This document shows, piece by piece, positions 1 to 10,166 of a stretch of 45,935 nucleotides of DNA; positions within the stretch are counted from its first letter, which is position 1; each line of letters opens with the position of its first letter. Below the pieces are notes generated by a model. That model ran no database searches and had not been told where the DNA came from. It was given only the letters and a program-made list of their open reading frames with translations. Source of the DNA: Chalciporus piperatus (taxonomy: Eukaryota; Basidiomycota; Agaricomycetes; Boletales; Boletaceae); assembly GCA_038093975.1 (NCBI GenBank), contig JBBPTG010000195.1:1-45935 (forward strand). Reading direction: 5' to 3'. The translations under genes were made by a program, and so were the position numbers.

Positions 1-2138
1 GAGTACTGAACCACCTATCCCGGGGGATAGTCAAACACGCTCTAACATTGACACCACGATCGACGAGGAACTGAGCAATGGATGTTATATCACCGAAGAT
101 CTCCCTGACCGGATGTTCGGACATTTGGTGCCGACCGAACTGGCGAGAGATATTCTGAATCTTTTCATCACTTCCGGTTATGTCAAGGTCGCGAAGGAGC
201 CAGGAGTTCCCGGATCTGATGACGTAGAACATGCTTTGGATCAGGCGTTCCAAGACGCTAAGGAGAATGGCTTACGTCGCTTGGACTCTCAGGAACCCAC
301 ATATACACAGGGGAAGACCGACTCGGAGCGGACCGCGTACTCATGGGAGTGGCAACAGTTTCCATCTGAGCCCATTCAAGAAGACCAACTCGTCGAATAC
401 CTAAATGTTGTCATCGAGCATGCGTTCCATTTCGCCCAAACAGCACCGCTGCTCGTTGCTCCGAACGACCGCTTGCATCACCGTTTCGCCGCTCCCCTCG
501 ACAAACTCCATCCTCTCCCGTTGTCTTACGAAGCCGACGGAGAAGATATGCGACCTGAATTTTTGCTCTTACCAGTCGCCGCATTCCAAGGAGACTCTCA
601 GATGGTCGACGCACAATATGTCAATTTCACTGCCGTGCGCGCCGTCGGACACTCGAAGACCAGGGATATGTCATACGGGGTTAACCAAGTACCGCGCTAC
701 TTACGGGTAATGAGGCGATCTCAGCCGTGGCTCCACTTCGCGATCGCCATGGTTATCACCAAGGACAAGCTTTGCCTGATGCGAGGAGATAGTAGTGGTA
801 TGGAGCGCGTCCACTTAAGTCTTTCGGAGGGCAGGGGTTGTATCGAATTCATCCGAATTTTGCTCGGCCTTGCCTTGGCGGACCCAGTGGATCTAGGACA
901 GAATCCTGACGTTGAACTCGATTCTGAGGTTCGAACGCTTGTCTCCGCAAGCGAATCTCTTGCTGTCTCTAGGTCACCCTCGCCCATCCATTCTACGAAT
1001 GCAACTCACTCGACGAGCTCGAGTTGCGCGACCACATCTCAGCAGTCCGCCACATCCAAGCGGAAACGCTCAGACGCGGATAGTGACGTTGATCCCCGAG
1101 AGCGACCCTCCAAGAAAAGGAAGATCGTCGATGTCGACCGTCGGGTATTCTTCCCAACCAGATTATACGGGCACGTGTGTCAGGGACTTTTGTATTCCGC
1201 CAGTTCTATCCGTGGGCGGTGCACTGTTGTTTTTTGTGTTACCGAGCCGGCCTCTTTGGATCGCCTACTGGCACTCAAGATGGCGTGGCAAGACGCAGAC
1301 CGCTTCGCTGACCAGGAAAAAGTACTTCAAAAACTGTCACGACACGGAGGTCATCCTAACGCCATCTTGCCACGAAAGTTCGTTTTCTTTTCTTTGTGCC
1401 AACGCGACGTTTGCTGATCGTAGTGCAGACACTTTAGGGCATTGAGGAATGGGAAATATTGCAGTACTTGGGAAGGGATCAGAGGGTTTCTGGAAGATCA
1501 GCATGCAGGACTCGGAGTTGAGAATCGCTTCCTCGTTGTTTCCCTCTCGGATCTGAAGCGTCCGGTGAAGTATTTTTGGGGTTTGCACGACTTCGTACGA
1601 GGCTTTCGTGGTGTGCTCCTAGGTATCATTCTCTCTATTGTGCCTTGCGCCAGGCCATACTTATCCGGTTCTCACAGGTCACGAATACCTTGTCAGCATC
1701 GGTATTCTCCATCGGGACTTCAGCGAGAACAACATGGTTCTTGGACTTTTTCCGGGTGATGAGAGAGGTTATTTAATCGACCCGGACATGGCCATTCTGC
1801 GAGAGGCCGCGAAGCCTACGCAAGCCGTACCGCCACCTGCGTCTGGTGACCACAGCTCCGAGTCATCCAGTGACTCAGACGATGAGGATCCCCCCATCAA
1901 ACAAGATGAGAACACGCCGGTCAAGGGCTTGCGCACTGTAAGCATCCTCCTGAATTGTAATCTGTCCATTTGCTCACTTCGCCTTCAGGGAACCACTCCC
2001 TATATGTCCATCAACGTTCTCCGTGGCGGCAATCACACACATTTCGATGACGTGGAGTCGTTTCTTTACGTTCTTCTGACGTCAGAAGGAATGTACCCGC
2101 ACTCAGGTGTCGTTCACCCATGTTCAATTGTCATGTAA
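1..2138 (+). pseudogene. FunK1 kinase gene, clade A copy 1, 5' partial and C-lobe deleted
   Basis: The reading frame is already open at base 2, so the start lies left of the window. Exons by homology to the other copies: 2..1377, 1429..1622, 1678..1937, 1989..2138. The protein has the clade A N-terminal region, a linker with a basic PSKKRKIV motif, the kinase N-lobe (ALK lysine), the catalytic loop ILHRDFSENN, a DxD motif (LIDPDMA) and the GTTPYM segment. After FLYVLL the sequence jumps directly into what is 3' flank in the sister copies (junction about 2075-2077), which removes about 545 bp of C-lobe compared with the copy at 4277. The product ends in about 15 unrelated residues and a stop. 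Two residues kept in every other copy are changed here: RPD is RPE, and GESK is GHSK. I read this as a non-functional remnant. Certain that it is a FunK1 copy; pseudogene status is inference. Confidence 0.88.
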
Positions 2139-2365
2139 ACAAGTTTAACTTCGCTCCGGGTCGATGTTCCTCCTATGTGCAATATGGAAATACTCTGTAG
2201 TAATCTTCCGGAACTTGGAGTGCTGGACGGGAGCACAGTCTGTTGGCGGTCTCGCAATATCAACTTTTCGGTCGTGTTGGACCGTGCGAGCTTTGTCCAC
2301 ATTACATACGCTGATACCGTTGATTTTCGTGATCATGACCACTATCAATCCGCTTCGTGGTCGAG
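2077..2365 (+). repeat. FunK1 3'-flank repeat, copy R1
   Basis: About 270 bp found at four places: here, about 7218-7490, about 20251-20485 and about 28238-28510. Shared landmarks are the tgacgtcagaa start, a GTTCAATTGTCATGTAAAC block, a TCGATGTTCCTCCTATGT block, TTTTCGGTCGTGTT and the GCTGATACCGTTGA stretch. Normally it follows the last FunK1 exon. Here it is fused to the truncated exon. No terminal inverted repeats were seen, so it looks like duplicated flank rather than an independent transposon. Confidence 0.75.
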
Positions 2366-2399
2366 GCAGTGGTGTGTGCATGATTACTGCCCCCCAAGC

Positions 2400-3010
2400 G
2401 CTCACCCTCAACTTTCGTTACTCACATTTCAGCACTGCCAGTCTTCGAGGACATCTCCGCCACGGTGTTCAAGCAGCCGTTACTCTATGGATCAGGACAT
2501 CGTGAATTCAATATGACCGGGCCAACAACAAGTTATATCTCGAAACTCTCATTCTATTTACAATCATTAACCCCGGCTGGGCGGAGATCACCCGCCGCAG
2601 ATTGAATACCAAAGATGCCTCAGGAGTCAGGGTTAGTGTTGCAGCCACTCCACCAATTATGTCCACCCCCCCACTGGCAAGAGATTGATTTCTCCTCAAT
2701 CGACGTCCAAGCGCCATACCCAAACGTTTCCGTCACCCACGCCAAGCTTCACTCGTTGACACTCAGCATAAACGTGGGCTCCTTTGGAAGACTTCTGGAT
2801 AGGTTGACCTTGCCCAAACTGCATCATCTCGACCTCACGCTCCCAAAGCACCCAGTCCGGCCGCATTCGAACTTGAAGGACTTTGTATCTCGATCGCAGC
2901 ATCCCCTCGAGGCACTCGGGATCAAGGGGTTGAGGGTCTTCATCGAGGAACGGGAAGAACTCACATCGTCCCGGATTGAGATGGTTGGAAATACCTTCCA
3001 CACATGAGGA
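2400..3010 (+). pseudogene. F-box/LRR 3' remnant upstream of FunK1 copy 2
   Basis: The frame at 2615-3007 encodes about 130 residues of leucine-rich repeat character (LHSLTLSINVGS, LTLPKLHHLDL, LEALGIKGLR, EEREELTS). This corresponds to the C-terminal part of the F-box proteins at 10167 and 18552 (LHSLNIKIHG, LPNLRHLGI, LETLGIRGA, EEQEGLTT). The segment before it (2400-2520) matches 12120-12240. There is no F-box and no N-terminus. It is a decayed 3' fragment that was copied together with the FunK1 gene downstream. Confidence 0.7.
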
Positions 3011-4164
3011 GGCATGGAATACATTTTGTGAACATTTTTTGTGCAATCGATACCGAACGTTTGAACCCCTGCATTTGACAGGATGAAAAATCAAAACCAC
3101 TCAAAGACCGATCAAAAAATTCCTCACGGAGCCCGGATGCACCTTCATGCGATATCCGAATGGGAAAGAAATTGCTGACATGGAGGACGATTGTTCGAAC
3201 CGCCCATTTCCATTTGAGTCGAAGTAAGTGAGTCCCCCTTTTCTCGCTTAGTGATGGTACGCAGTCTGTCATTGGCGGACTCTGTTCCGGATTGGTTTAG
3301 CTTATACGCCCGAACAGCTGAATGATAAGTCTTGCCTTATTCTTGTCGTCGCTCCGTAAACCCGTCATGTAACGACTTGTTCTCTTGGCAGAGCACGATA
3401 TCTCATGGCAGCGTCAGCAGTCCTAAACACTCACACCCAGTTTATCGGACTGCTGAATCGTTAATTCAATTCGGTTGTTCTCGATTGATGTGGAAAACAG
3501 GGTGCTGATGCTTGTTCCACGTTCATGGACACGTCAATTCGGAGTTTGGGACCAACACTACTAGGCGTGAATCATAATGGACCTTCCATCCCCGCATGTC
3601 ACGCCGGTACAATGGGGCAGAAACTCGTCGAATTCCAAAAGCAGCTCACAATGACACTCTAGGACACTCTTCATGTGGGACTCACTGTCGTGTGTCACAG
3701 TGCGGGATCGGTATCAAGTTGCGTAGCATATGTCAGGAACCCCCGTTTTGGCCCGTTTGGGATTACCACCTTGTTCGGTGCGTACGAAGACTTTATGTAA
3801 CCGATGCAAGGATCGCGGGGGCGCGCTTGAAGTTGCACTGGAAGTTCGTCGTCTTTGAGTCGGAGTTGTTCTGTGTTAGATCGACAACTTGAAGCGGCAA
3901 GTTCACCCCAAATATCCACAATTGCCAGGGACGACACAGTCGAGACTCTCGGCATCAGTGGCGTTAGTTGGACGCAACTAAAACTACCGAAACTTGAAGC
4001 TTGCAGTTCAACGCTTTGTCATTTGGCACCTTGCCAGCGGAGATTTGTGGACACAGCAAGACACGAGTTTTGTTCCACATTCAACCCTCTTTTTTGCATT
4101 GTCTTTCCTTCCAGGTCGTTCGGCCGCGGGAAACACGCCCGCGCATTGACAGCCCACCAGTTAG
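3011..4164. other. Decayed spacer, duplicated at 12.7-13.83 kb
   Basis: No intact gene is visible. The stretch is colinear with about 12700-13830, with small indels. Around 3900-3960 there is another F-box 3' scrap (GAGACTCTCGGCATCAGTGG, encoding ETLGISG) that runs directly into the FunK1 5' region. The open frames here are short and are not kept between the two copies of the block, so I do not call them genes. Confidence 0.6.
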
Positions 4165-4176
4165 TTTAAAAGGCGT
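4165..4176 (+). promoter_or_regulatory. Conserved TATA-like core (TTTAAAAGGCGT) of FunK1 copy 2
   Basis: TTTAAAAGGCGT lies 112 bp before the start codon. The same 12-mer occurs 112 bp before copy 3, 126 bp before the clade B copy at 21587, and in front of the copy at 25479. It is retained in both clades while the surrounding sequence has diverged, which suggests a core promoter element. No transcription data are available. Confidence 0.55.
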
Positions 4177-4276
4177 GCTTGCCACACCTTCGAAAGGTGA
4201 GATTGAGCTCTTCATCCCCACCTTTGAACACTACTCATTCTCGATCGGCTTATCTTCTTTCGTTCCGTATCACGCG

Positions 4277-7203
4277 ATGTCAACTACGACCACCCCTAGT
4301 GCTGTTGACCCTGGTCCTTCAGCGAACCAGTACGCTAATATCTTACCAGTAAGCTTGTCTTAAACCTCTTGTTGCGTTCTTGCATCCTCACCTTCATGTA
4401 GTACGAACGCAATATGGCCAAAATTACTCAGCTCGGTCCTCCGCGGAAAGTTGTCGAGCCTAAGCGTACGGAGAATAACCCATCTCCTGCCAAAGCGAGC
4501 GCGGGATCCCGAGTCTCGGGGGGTAGTCAAACACGCTCTGACGTTGACACCGCGATCGACAAGGAACTCAGCGATGGTCGATATATTTCAGAGGATCTCC
4601 CTCACCATATGTTCGGACATTTGGTGTCGACTGAACTGGCGAGAGATATTCTGAAGCATTTCATCACATCCAGATACGTCAAGGTCGCGGAAAAGGAAGG
4701 AGGACCCCCTCTTACCGGATCTGATGACGTAGAGCGTGCTTTGGATCAGGCGTTCCAAGACGCGAAGGAGAATGGCTTACGTCGCGGGCACTCTCTGGTA
4801 CCTCCAACCACACGGAAGAAGACCAAGCAGGTCGCGTACACGTGGGAGTGGCAACAGTTTCCATCTGAGCCTATTCCAGAAGACCCACTCGTCGAATTCC
4901 TGAATCTTGTCATCGACCGTGCGTTCCATTTCGCCCAAACGGCATCGCTGCTCCTTCCTCCGAACGACCGCTTGCATCATCGTTTCGCCGCTCCACCCGA
5001 CAAACACCATCCTCTCCCGTTGTCTTACGAAGCCGACGGAGAAGATATGCGACCTGACTTCTTGCTCCTGCCAGTCGACGCATTCCAAGCGGACTCTCAG
5101 ATGGTCGACGAAAAATATGTGAATTTCACTGCCGTGCGCGCCGTCGGAGAGTCGAAGACCAGCACCTTGTCAAAGGGGGTTCACCAAGTACAGCGCTACT
5201 TGAGGGGAGTGAGGCGATCTCAGCCATGGCTCCACTTCGCGATCGCCTTGGTTATCACCAAGGACACGGTTTGTCTGATGCGAGGAGACAGTAGTGGTAC
5301 GGAGCGCGTCCATTTAAATCTTTCGAAGGGCAGGGGTTGTATCGAATTCATCCGCCTTTTGCTCGGCCTCGCCGTGGCGGACCCAGTGGATCTGGGACAA
5401 AATCCTGACGTCGAACTCAAATCCGAGATTCGTCCCTGCCGCTTACCCCCTCCGATCCGCAAAGCTCCATCTACATCGTTGCTCCAAGCAACGCTTGTTC
5501 GCACAAGCGCCCATCCCTCTCTCGGGAACTCTTCGGGCATGCCCGCGGCCGTCGCAGCGAATCGTGTTCAAACTCTTGATACCCCCTCTCTCTCTGCGAC
5601 TCATTCTACGAGCTCGCCTGGTGTCGCCACATCTCAGCAGTCCGCCCAATCCAAGCGGAGCCGCCAAGCCACGGATGATCACATTGATCCCCCAGAAAAA
5701 CCAGCTAAGAAAAGGAAGATCGTCGAGGTCGACCGTAGAGTGTTCTTCCCCACCAAAGTATATGGGCACGCGGGTCTCGGCCCTTTGTATACCGCCAGCT
5801 CTATCCGTGGACGGTGCACTGTTGTTTTTTGTGTTGCCAAGCCGCCCACTTCGAATCGCCTACTCGCTCTGAAGATGTCGTGGCAAGACGCAGCTCGCCT
5901 TGCTGACCAGGAAAAAGTTCTTGATAAATTGTCAAAACACGAAGGACATCCTAATGTCATCATGCCACGAAAGTACGTCTGCTTTTATTTGCACCAACGC
6001 GACGTTCGCTGATTGTAATGCAGACACTTTAGGGCGTTGAGGAAGGGGACAAACTGCAGTACTTTGCAAGGGATCAGGGGCTTTGTGAATCATCAGCTTG
6101 CCGGCTTCGGTGTTGAGAATCGCTTCCTCATTGTCTCCCTCTCGGATCTGAAGCGTCCGGTGAAGTATTTTTGGGGTTTGCACGACTTCGTACGAGGCTT
6201 TCGTGGTGCGCTCCTAGGTATCATTCTCTCTATTGTGCCTTGCGCCAGGCCATACTTATCCGGTTCTCACAGGTCACGAATACCTTGTCAGCATCGGTAT
6301 TCTCCACCGGGACTTCAGCGAGAACAACATGGTTCTTGGACTTTTCCCGGGCGATGAGAGAGGTTATTTAATAGACCCGGACATGGCCATTCTGCAAGCG
6401 GCCGCGAAGCCTACCCAACCTCCCCTTCCACCTACGACTGCCGTCACTCGTTTCCGCTCACACAGGAACAGAAAACAGCAGGATCCCCTCATCAAACAAG
6501 ATGAGACCACGCCGATCAAGGGCTTGCGCACAGTAAGCGTCCTCCTGAATTGTATTTGGCTATTTGCTCACTTCGCCTCAAGGGAACCACTCCTTACATG
6601 TCCTTCAATGTTCTCCGTGGCGGCAATCACACACATTTCGATGACGTGGAGTCGTTTCTCTACGTTCTTCTACTTTTCTTTTTCTCCTATGCAGGCCCCC
6701 TCGACAAGAAGGCTCTCCTTAATGCCCATGCTCACGGCTTTGTTGAATCAGTCGGCTCTGGTCAGTTACATCACAGGAGGAGTTGGCCCCCTGCCTATGC
6801 GGAATGGGTTGAAGGGAATTTTAAGCGGACAGCCAATGACAAGTGGTCCGCTCTAACCGAACACGACGCTGGAGACGCTCTTGTTACAAGTCCCGAGGTG
6901 CAGGAATGCCTCAAACATTGGCCCTCTGGACTACACGATGCGATCGAGGACATTTTGGTCAACGCGATGGACCTCTTCGCGGGTAGCATTATGTCTCATG
7001 GTACATTCCTCCGTCGCACCGAAGTCTCACACGACAAGTTCATTGCCTTGCTGGACGATTGGCTGGATGTCTACGCTGGCATTGAACTGGATTTCTCAAA
7101 TTGCCCATTCCCATCTGACGCGAGCAAGTATGTTCTTCCTTTGAGTCATTGAGCTTCGCCGCTCACATTTAGTAGTCCTCAGTCAGCCTCAGTCGGCGAA
7201 TAG
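4277..7203 (+). CDS. FunK1 kinase with PD-(D/E)xK-like N-terminal region, clade A copy 2
   Basis: Exons 4277..4348, 4402..5972, 6024..6217, 6273..6532, 6583..7127 and 7173..7203 join in frame to 890 aa. The ATG at 4277 is preferred over the one at 4414 because the small first exon and its GTAAGC donor are conserved in copy 3. Visible parts: RPD (D about 243), GESK (E about 274) and QxxxY (about 286-290), a nuclease-like pattern; a low-complexity linker with basic AKKRKIV (about 458-464); then the FunK1 kinase with ALK lysine (about 515), HRDFSENN (D about 626), LIDPDMA in place of DFG, and GTTPYM. The last intron is supported by similar C-termini after splicing in copies 2, 3 and 5; unspliced, it would end at 7152. 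Kinase catalytic residues look intact. The substrate is unknown and nuclear location is inferred from the basic motif. Confidence 0.88.
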
Positions 7204-7943
7204 ATTTGTTGCTTCCATATGACGTCAGAAGCAATGTACCCGCACTTGGGCGTCGTTCACCGGTGGTCCATTGTCATGTAAACACGTTTAACTTCGCTCT
7301 GGCTCGATGTTTCTCCTATGTACAATGTAGACATACTGTGTAATCTCCCGGAAGTTCGAGTGCCGGACAAGAGCATATTCTGTTTCCACTCTCGCAATAC
7401 CAAGTTTTCGGTCGTATTGAACCGTGCAAGCTTTGTCCGCATTATGCTGATACGATTGATCTCGGTCACAGTGGAATAAATCCGCAGGTGGTGTGTGCAT
7501 GAGTAGTCGACTATCAACTTGAAGTTGATGTGGTTTATGTGAGAGAGGCAGCTGAGGAGGGGGATGAGGATGAAGGGGAGGACGAGCAAGCGGAGGACTC
7601 GGTGGAGGAATAGTAGTACTAGTAGGTTCCCCCCCCACTGCATCCTGAACTTTAAGTTGCCTCGCTAGTTCCGCTGCTGTATCGGAACATTAACGACATC
7701 ATGATCTCAACCGGCATCCTGGCTTTTGTGTGTAAATTTGTATCGTACATGGCTGCCCTTGCCAACGGTGAAAGATAACCGTGTATATACCCATCCCTCG
7801 CGGGACCATTCTGACAACGTCTGACCCTCAGGGGCAAGTTACATTTTGGATTTTTTTTTATCGTAACCCTTAGCAAATAAAATGTCGTCAAATAATATCT
7901 GACCAGAGACTGTCGTATAGCTGGGCTCTCGCCAATTAGTAGT
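7204..7943. repeat. FunK1 3'-flank repeat R2 plus unassigned spacer before NOP53
   Basis: About 7218-7490 is the second copy of the 3'-flank repeat, so it shows what copy 1 fused to. The following 7500-7620 is purine-rich and low-complexity on this strand (runs of GGAGG/GAGGA). From 7640 to 7943 I see only the 5' flank of NOP53, with no recognisable gene or promoter motif. Confidence 0.65.
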
Positions 7944-9636
7944 ATGGCTTTGACCAAGCAAGCCAGCTCATCAAAATCCTCCTCGATATCAGACCCAAAG
8001 TCTGCCAAGTCCGCCATCGGTGCACCTGCTCAACTTGCCCAATCAAGTCGCAAAGGAAAACGTGCATGGCGAAAGAATATCGACATACAAGCGGTCGAGG
8101 AGGGGCTGGAGAGTTTGAGAGCGGAGGAACGAATCATCGGGTGAGCAAACTACGACATGATGTGTTCACGTAACCACGTTTGGATCTCATAAACTATCGC
8201 AGCTCGACATTGCAAAAACAGACAGATGATCAACTCTTTGTGGTAGACACGAAAGGCGACGATAAAGGTGTGTGGCTGAGCATTTTCGAGTTTTCCAATC
8301 AATCTTGACTGATCCTTCTATCGTCGATCAAGTTCGCAAAATACTGCCCCGGTATTCCAAGGCCCAACTATGGTCGACTAAACTTCTTTCTCAACGTTCT
8401 GCGGTACCTGCAGTCGTCTCGCGCACTACGAAACCGCAACCGAAGATTTCGAGAGCTGACAAAGAACGTCTATTGCGGATCGCCAAACGTCCCCGTAGAG
8501 GTCCGTTCAATGCAGTCATGGACCCATCGGAGTTCGGCGCGGGGAGTGCTGCAATCGATGTTTCGTATGCTGCAAAAAATAGTGGAGCGCACGATTTGTG
8601 GGCGCCCGTTGTTGAAGATATTGTCCCAGACGGCTCAGAAATGGTTCAGAAGCCCAAAATCAAGGTGCGCTGTCCTAAACTGATGACGAGTTTCTTTTCC
8701 CATCTACATCCTTACAGAGACCTGAACATTCGCACCCTCGAGATATCATCGATGTCCCCGCAGTATCTGTACCGCATCCAGGAGCCTCTTATAACCCACC
8801 GGTTCAAGCCCACGAAGAACTCCTCCTGGAAGCTTACCAAGTTGAACGGAAACGCCAGGAGGAAGCGGAAAAGCTCTCAGAAGCCAAGAAAAGGTTCGAG
8901 CAGGGTCGTTCATTTGCTGCAACAGGTGTCCAGGAGGGGGTTCCCGCCGGCATGGTCATTGACGAGATCAAAGATGACGTAGAACCCGTCACAGCCTCGC
9001 CTGCCGTGGTGCCGAAAAAGCTGCCACCAAGAAAAACTAAACAGCAGCGTGCGCGGATGGCAAAACAACGCGCAGAGGTATGCTTCGGCAATCATCAATT
9101 TCGATCACATTGTGTTGAGTTAAGGCCAATAGAAATATGCACTAGTTCAGAAAGCCGCTCGGAAGCGGCTTCTAAACTCGATAAACCAGATCAAGTCCCT
9201 CCGTTCTCAGATCGCTAATACCTCAGATGTTCATTACCAAGCACGGTTGGCGCGCCAGCTCGCGCTGCGAATGAAACTGCGGAACGGACTTGGTGGTCAA
9301 CGACTTGGGAAGCACCGAGTACCCAAAACCGAGATTGAGGTCCAAATTGGGGAGGATCTCAGCGAGAATCTCAGAAACCTCAAGGTACGCTTCGCACCCT
9401 GTCTGGTCGTAGACACCTTCACCGACGAAATTTCTTGTTCCAGCCTGAAGGTAATCCTTTCCGCGATCGATTCGTGAGCCTACAACAACGCGCTCTCATT
9501 GAGCCACGGGCACCTGTATTGTAAGTGCTCGTGTTTCTGTCTCAGAATTTGCGTTAAGAAGCAATGTCATAGACCGACGAGACGCAAAGCCAAGCTGAAG
9601 GAGTACGAAAAACATGCATGGAAACGTTTCGAGTGA
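7944..9636 (+). CDS. NOP53: Ribosome biogenesis protein Nop53 (GLTSCR2/PICT1 family)
   Basis: Seven exons (7944..8140, 8203..8267, 8333..8664, 8718..9077, 9151..9384, 9444..9520, 9573..9636) join in frame to 442 aa, close to the family's usual 450-480. Family landmarks in order: RKGKRAWRKNIDIQAVEEGL near the N-terminus, LFVVDTKGD, a PGASYNP block in the middle, a charged helical stretch with a KTKQQRARMAKQRAE-type basic region, then KHRVPKTEIEVQ, PEGNPFRDRF, LIEPRAPVL and the terminal LKEYEKHAWKRFE. In yeast and animals Nop53 is a nucleolar 60S assembly factor that brings the exosome helicase Mtr4 to pre-60S particles for 5.8S/ITS2 processing. It is a conserved single-copy gene embedded in the duplicated cluster. 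Its last about 24 coding bases reappear at 18183, which marks the source of the F-box duplication. Confidence 0.95.
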
Positions 9637-10166
9637 TGCAGAGACCTCATGAATCTCTACTTATCTCGATTGTGGGTATCTACTACAACCACTCGCTCGA
9701 GATTCATTGTGTATTCCCCATCATTCGATCGAGAATGAAGTCTGCGCTCAATGTTCAAGCGCTCATCTTTGCACTGATTAGGTGATAGTCTGTGAGATAC
9801 GGGAAGAATCCAGATCAATAACTTACTATGATTATGCCTTGAACTTTGAGATGTTTACTGCTCCCATTAGACGCGTCTCATGACCTCGGAGAGTCCTCCC
9901 GCCCCCCCCCCCCCCCCCATACGGCAGTTGCGGTCACGTGTTCATAACGATGCGTGCGCGGCTCCGACTGGAGTCTTCTAATAATCTACTGCCAGCAAGG
10001 ATTGGGGGCTACACAGGCATGTTGGTTACGGATATACTCCGAACGGTGAGTTTCCTTTTTCTTTTCCGGAGGAGTACACGCGTATTAAGTTCCTGGTACT
10101 GGAGCTTCAGTCGATTGATGTTCAAGCAATCGTTGTAAGACTTTTTCACCTCCCCCGCTCGGCGAG
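9637..10166. other. Spacer between NOP53 and F-box gene 1, with a C17 run
   Basis: No gene seen. It contains an uninterrupted run of 17 C at 9902-9918 inside the segment that is missing from the duplicate at 18.35 kb. The parts on either side (9640-9780 and 9975-10166) are conserved in the duplicate and presumably include the F-box gene's 5' region. Confidence 0.6.

Noticed and set aside
721..987. Minus-strand open frames inside the FunK1 genes (also near 4777-5088, 5220-5540, 14886-15191, 22556-22879)
   Set aside because: They lie opposite well-conserved kinase exons, recur only because the coding strand is repeated, and show no protein motifs. Shadows of the real frames.
2077..2365. 3'-flank repeat as a MITE
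   Set aside because: No terminal inverted repeats or clear target duplications were seen, and in three of four cases it simply follows a FunK1 gene.
3011..3300. Possible extra FunK1 C-terminal scrap (SNRPFPFES at about 3200 and about 12930)
   Set aside because: Vague likeness to the FSNCPF end of FunK1 proteins, followed by a GTAAGT, but too short and without further support.
6583..7152. Stop at 7150-7152 as the end of FunK1 copy 2
   Set aside because: Splicing the 45-nt intron gives an SPQS...GE end that is echoed in copies 3 and 5 after splicing at the same position, while the unspliced tails are unlike each other. Kept only as an alternative.
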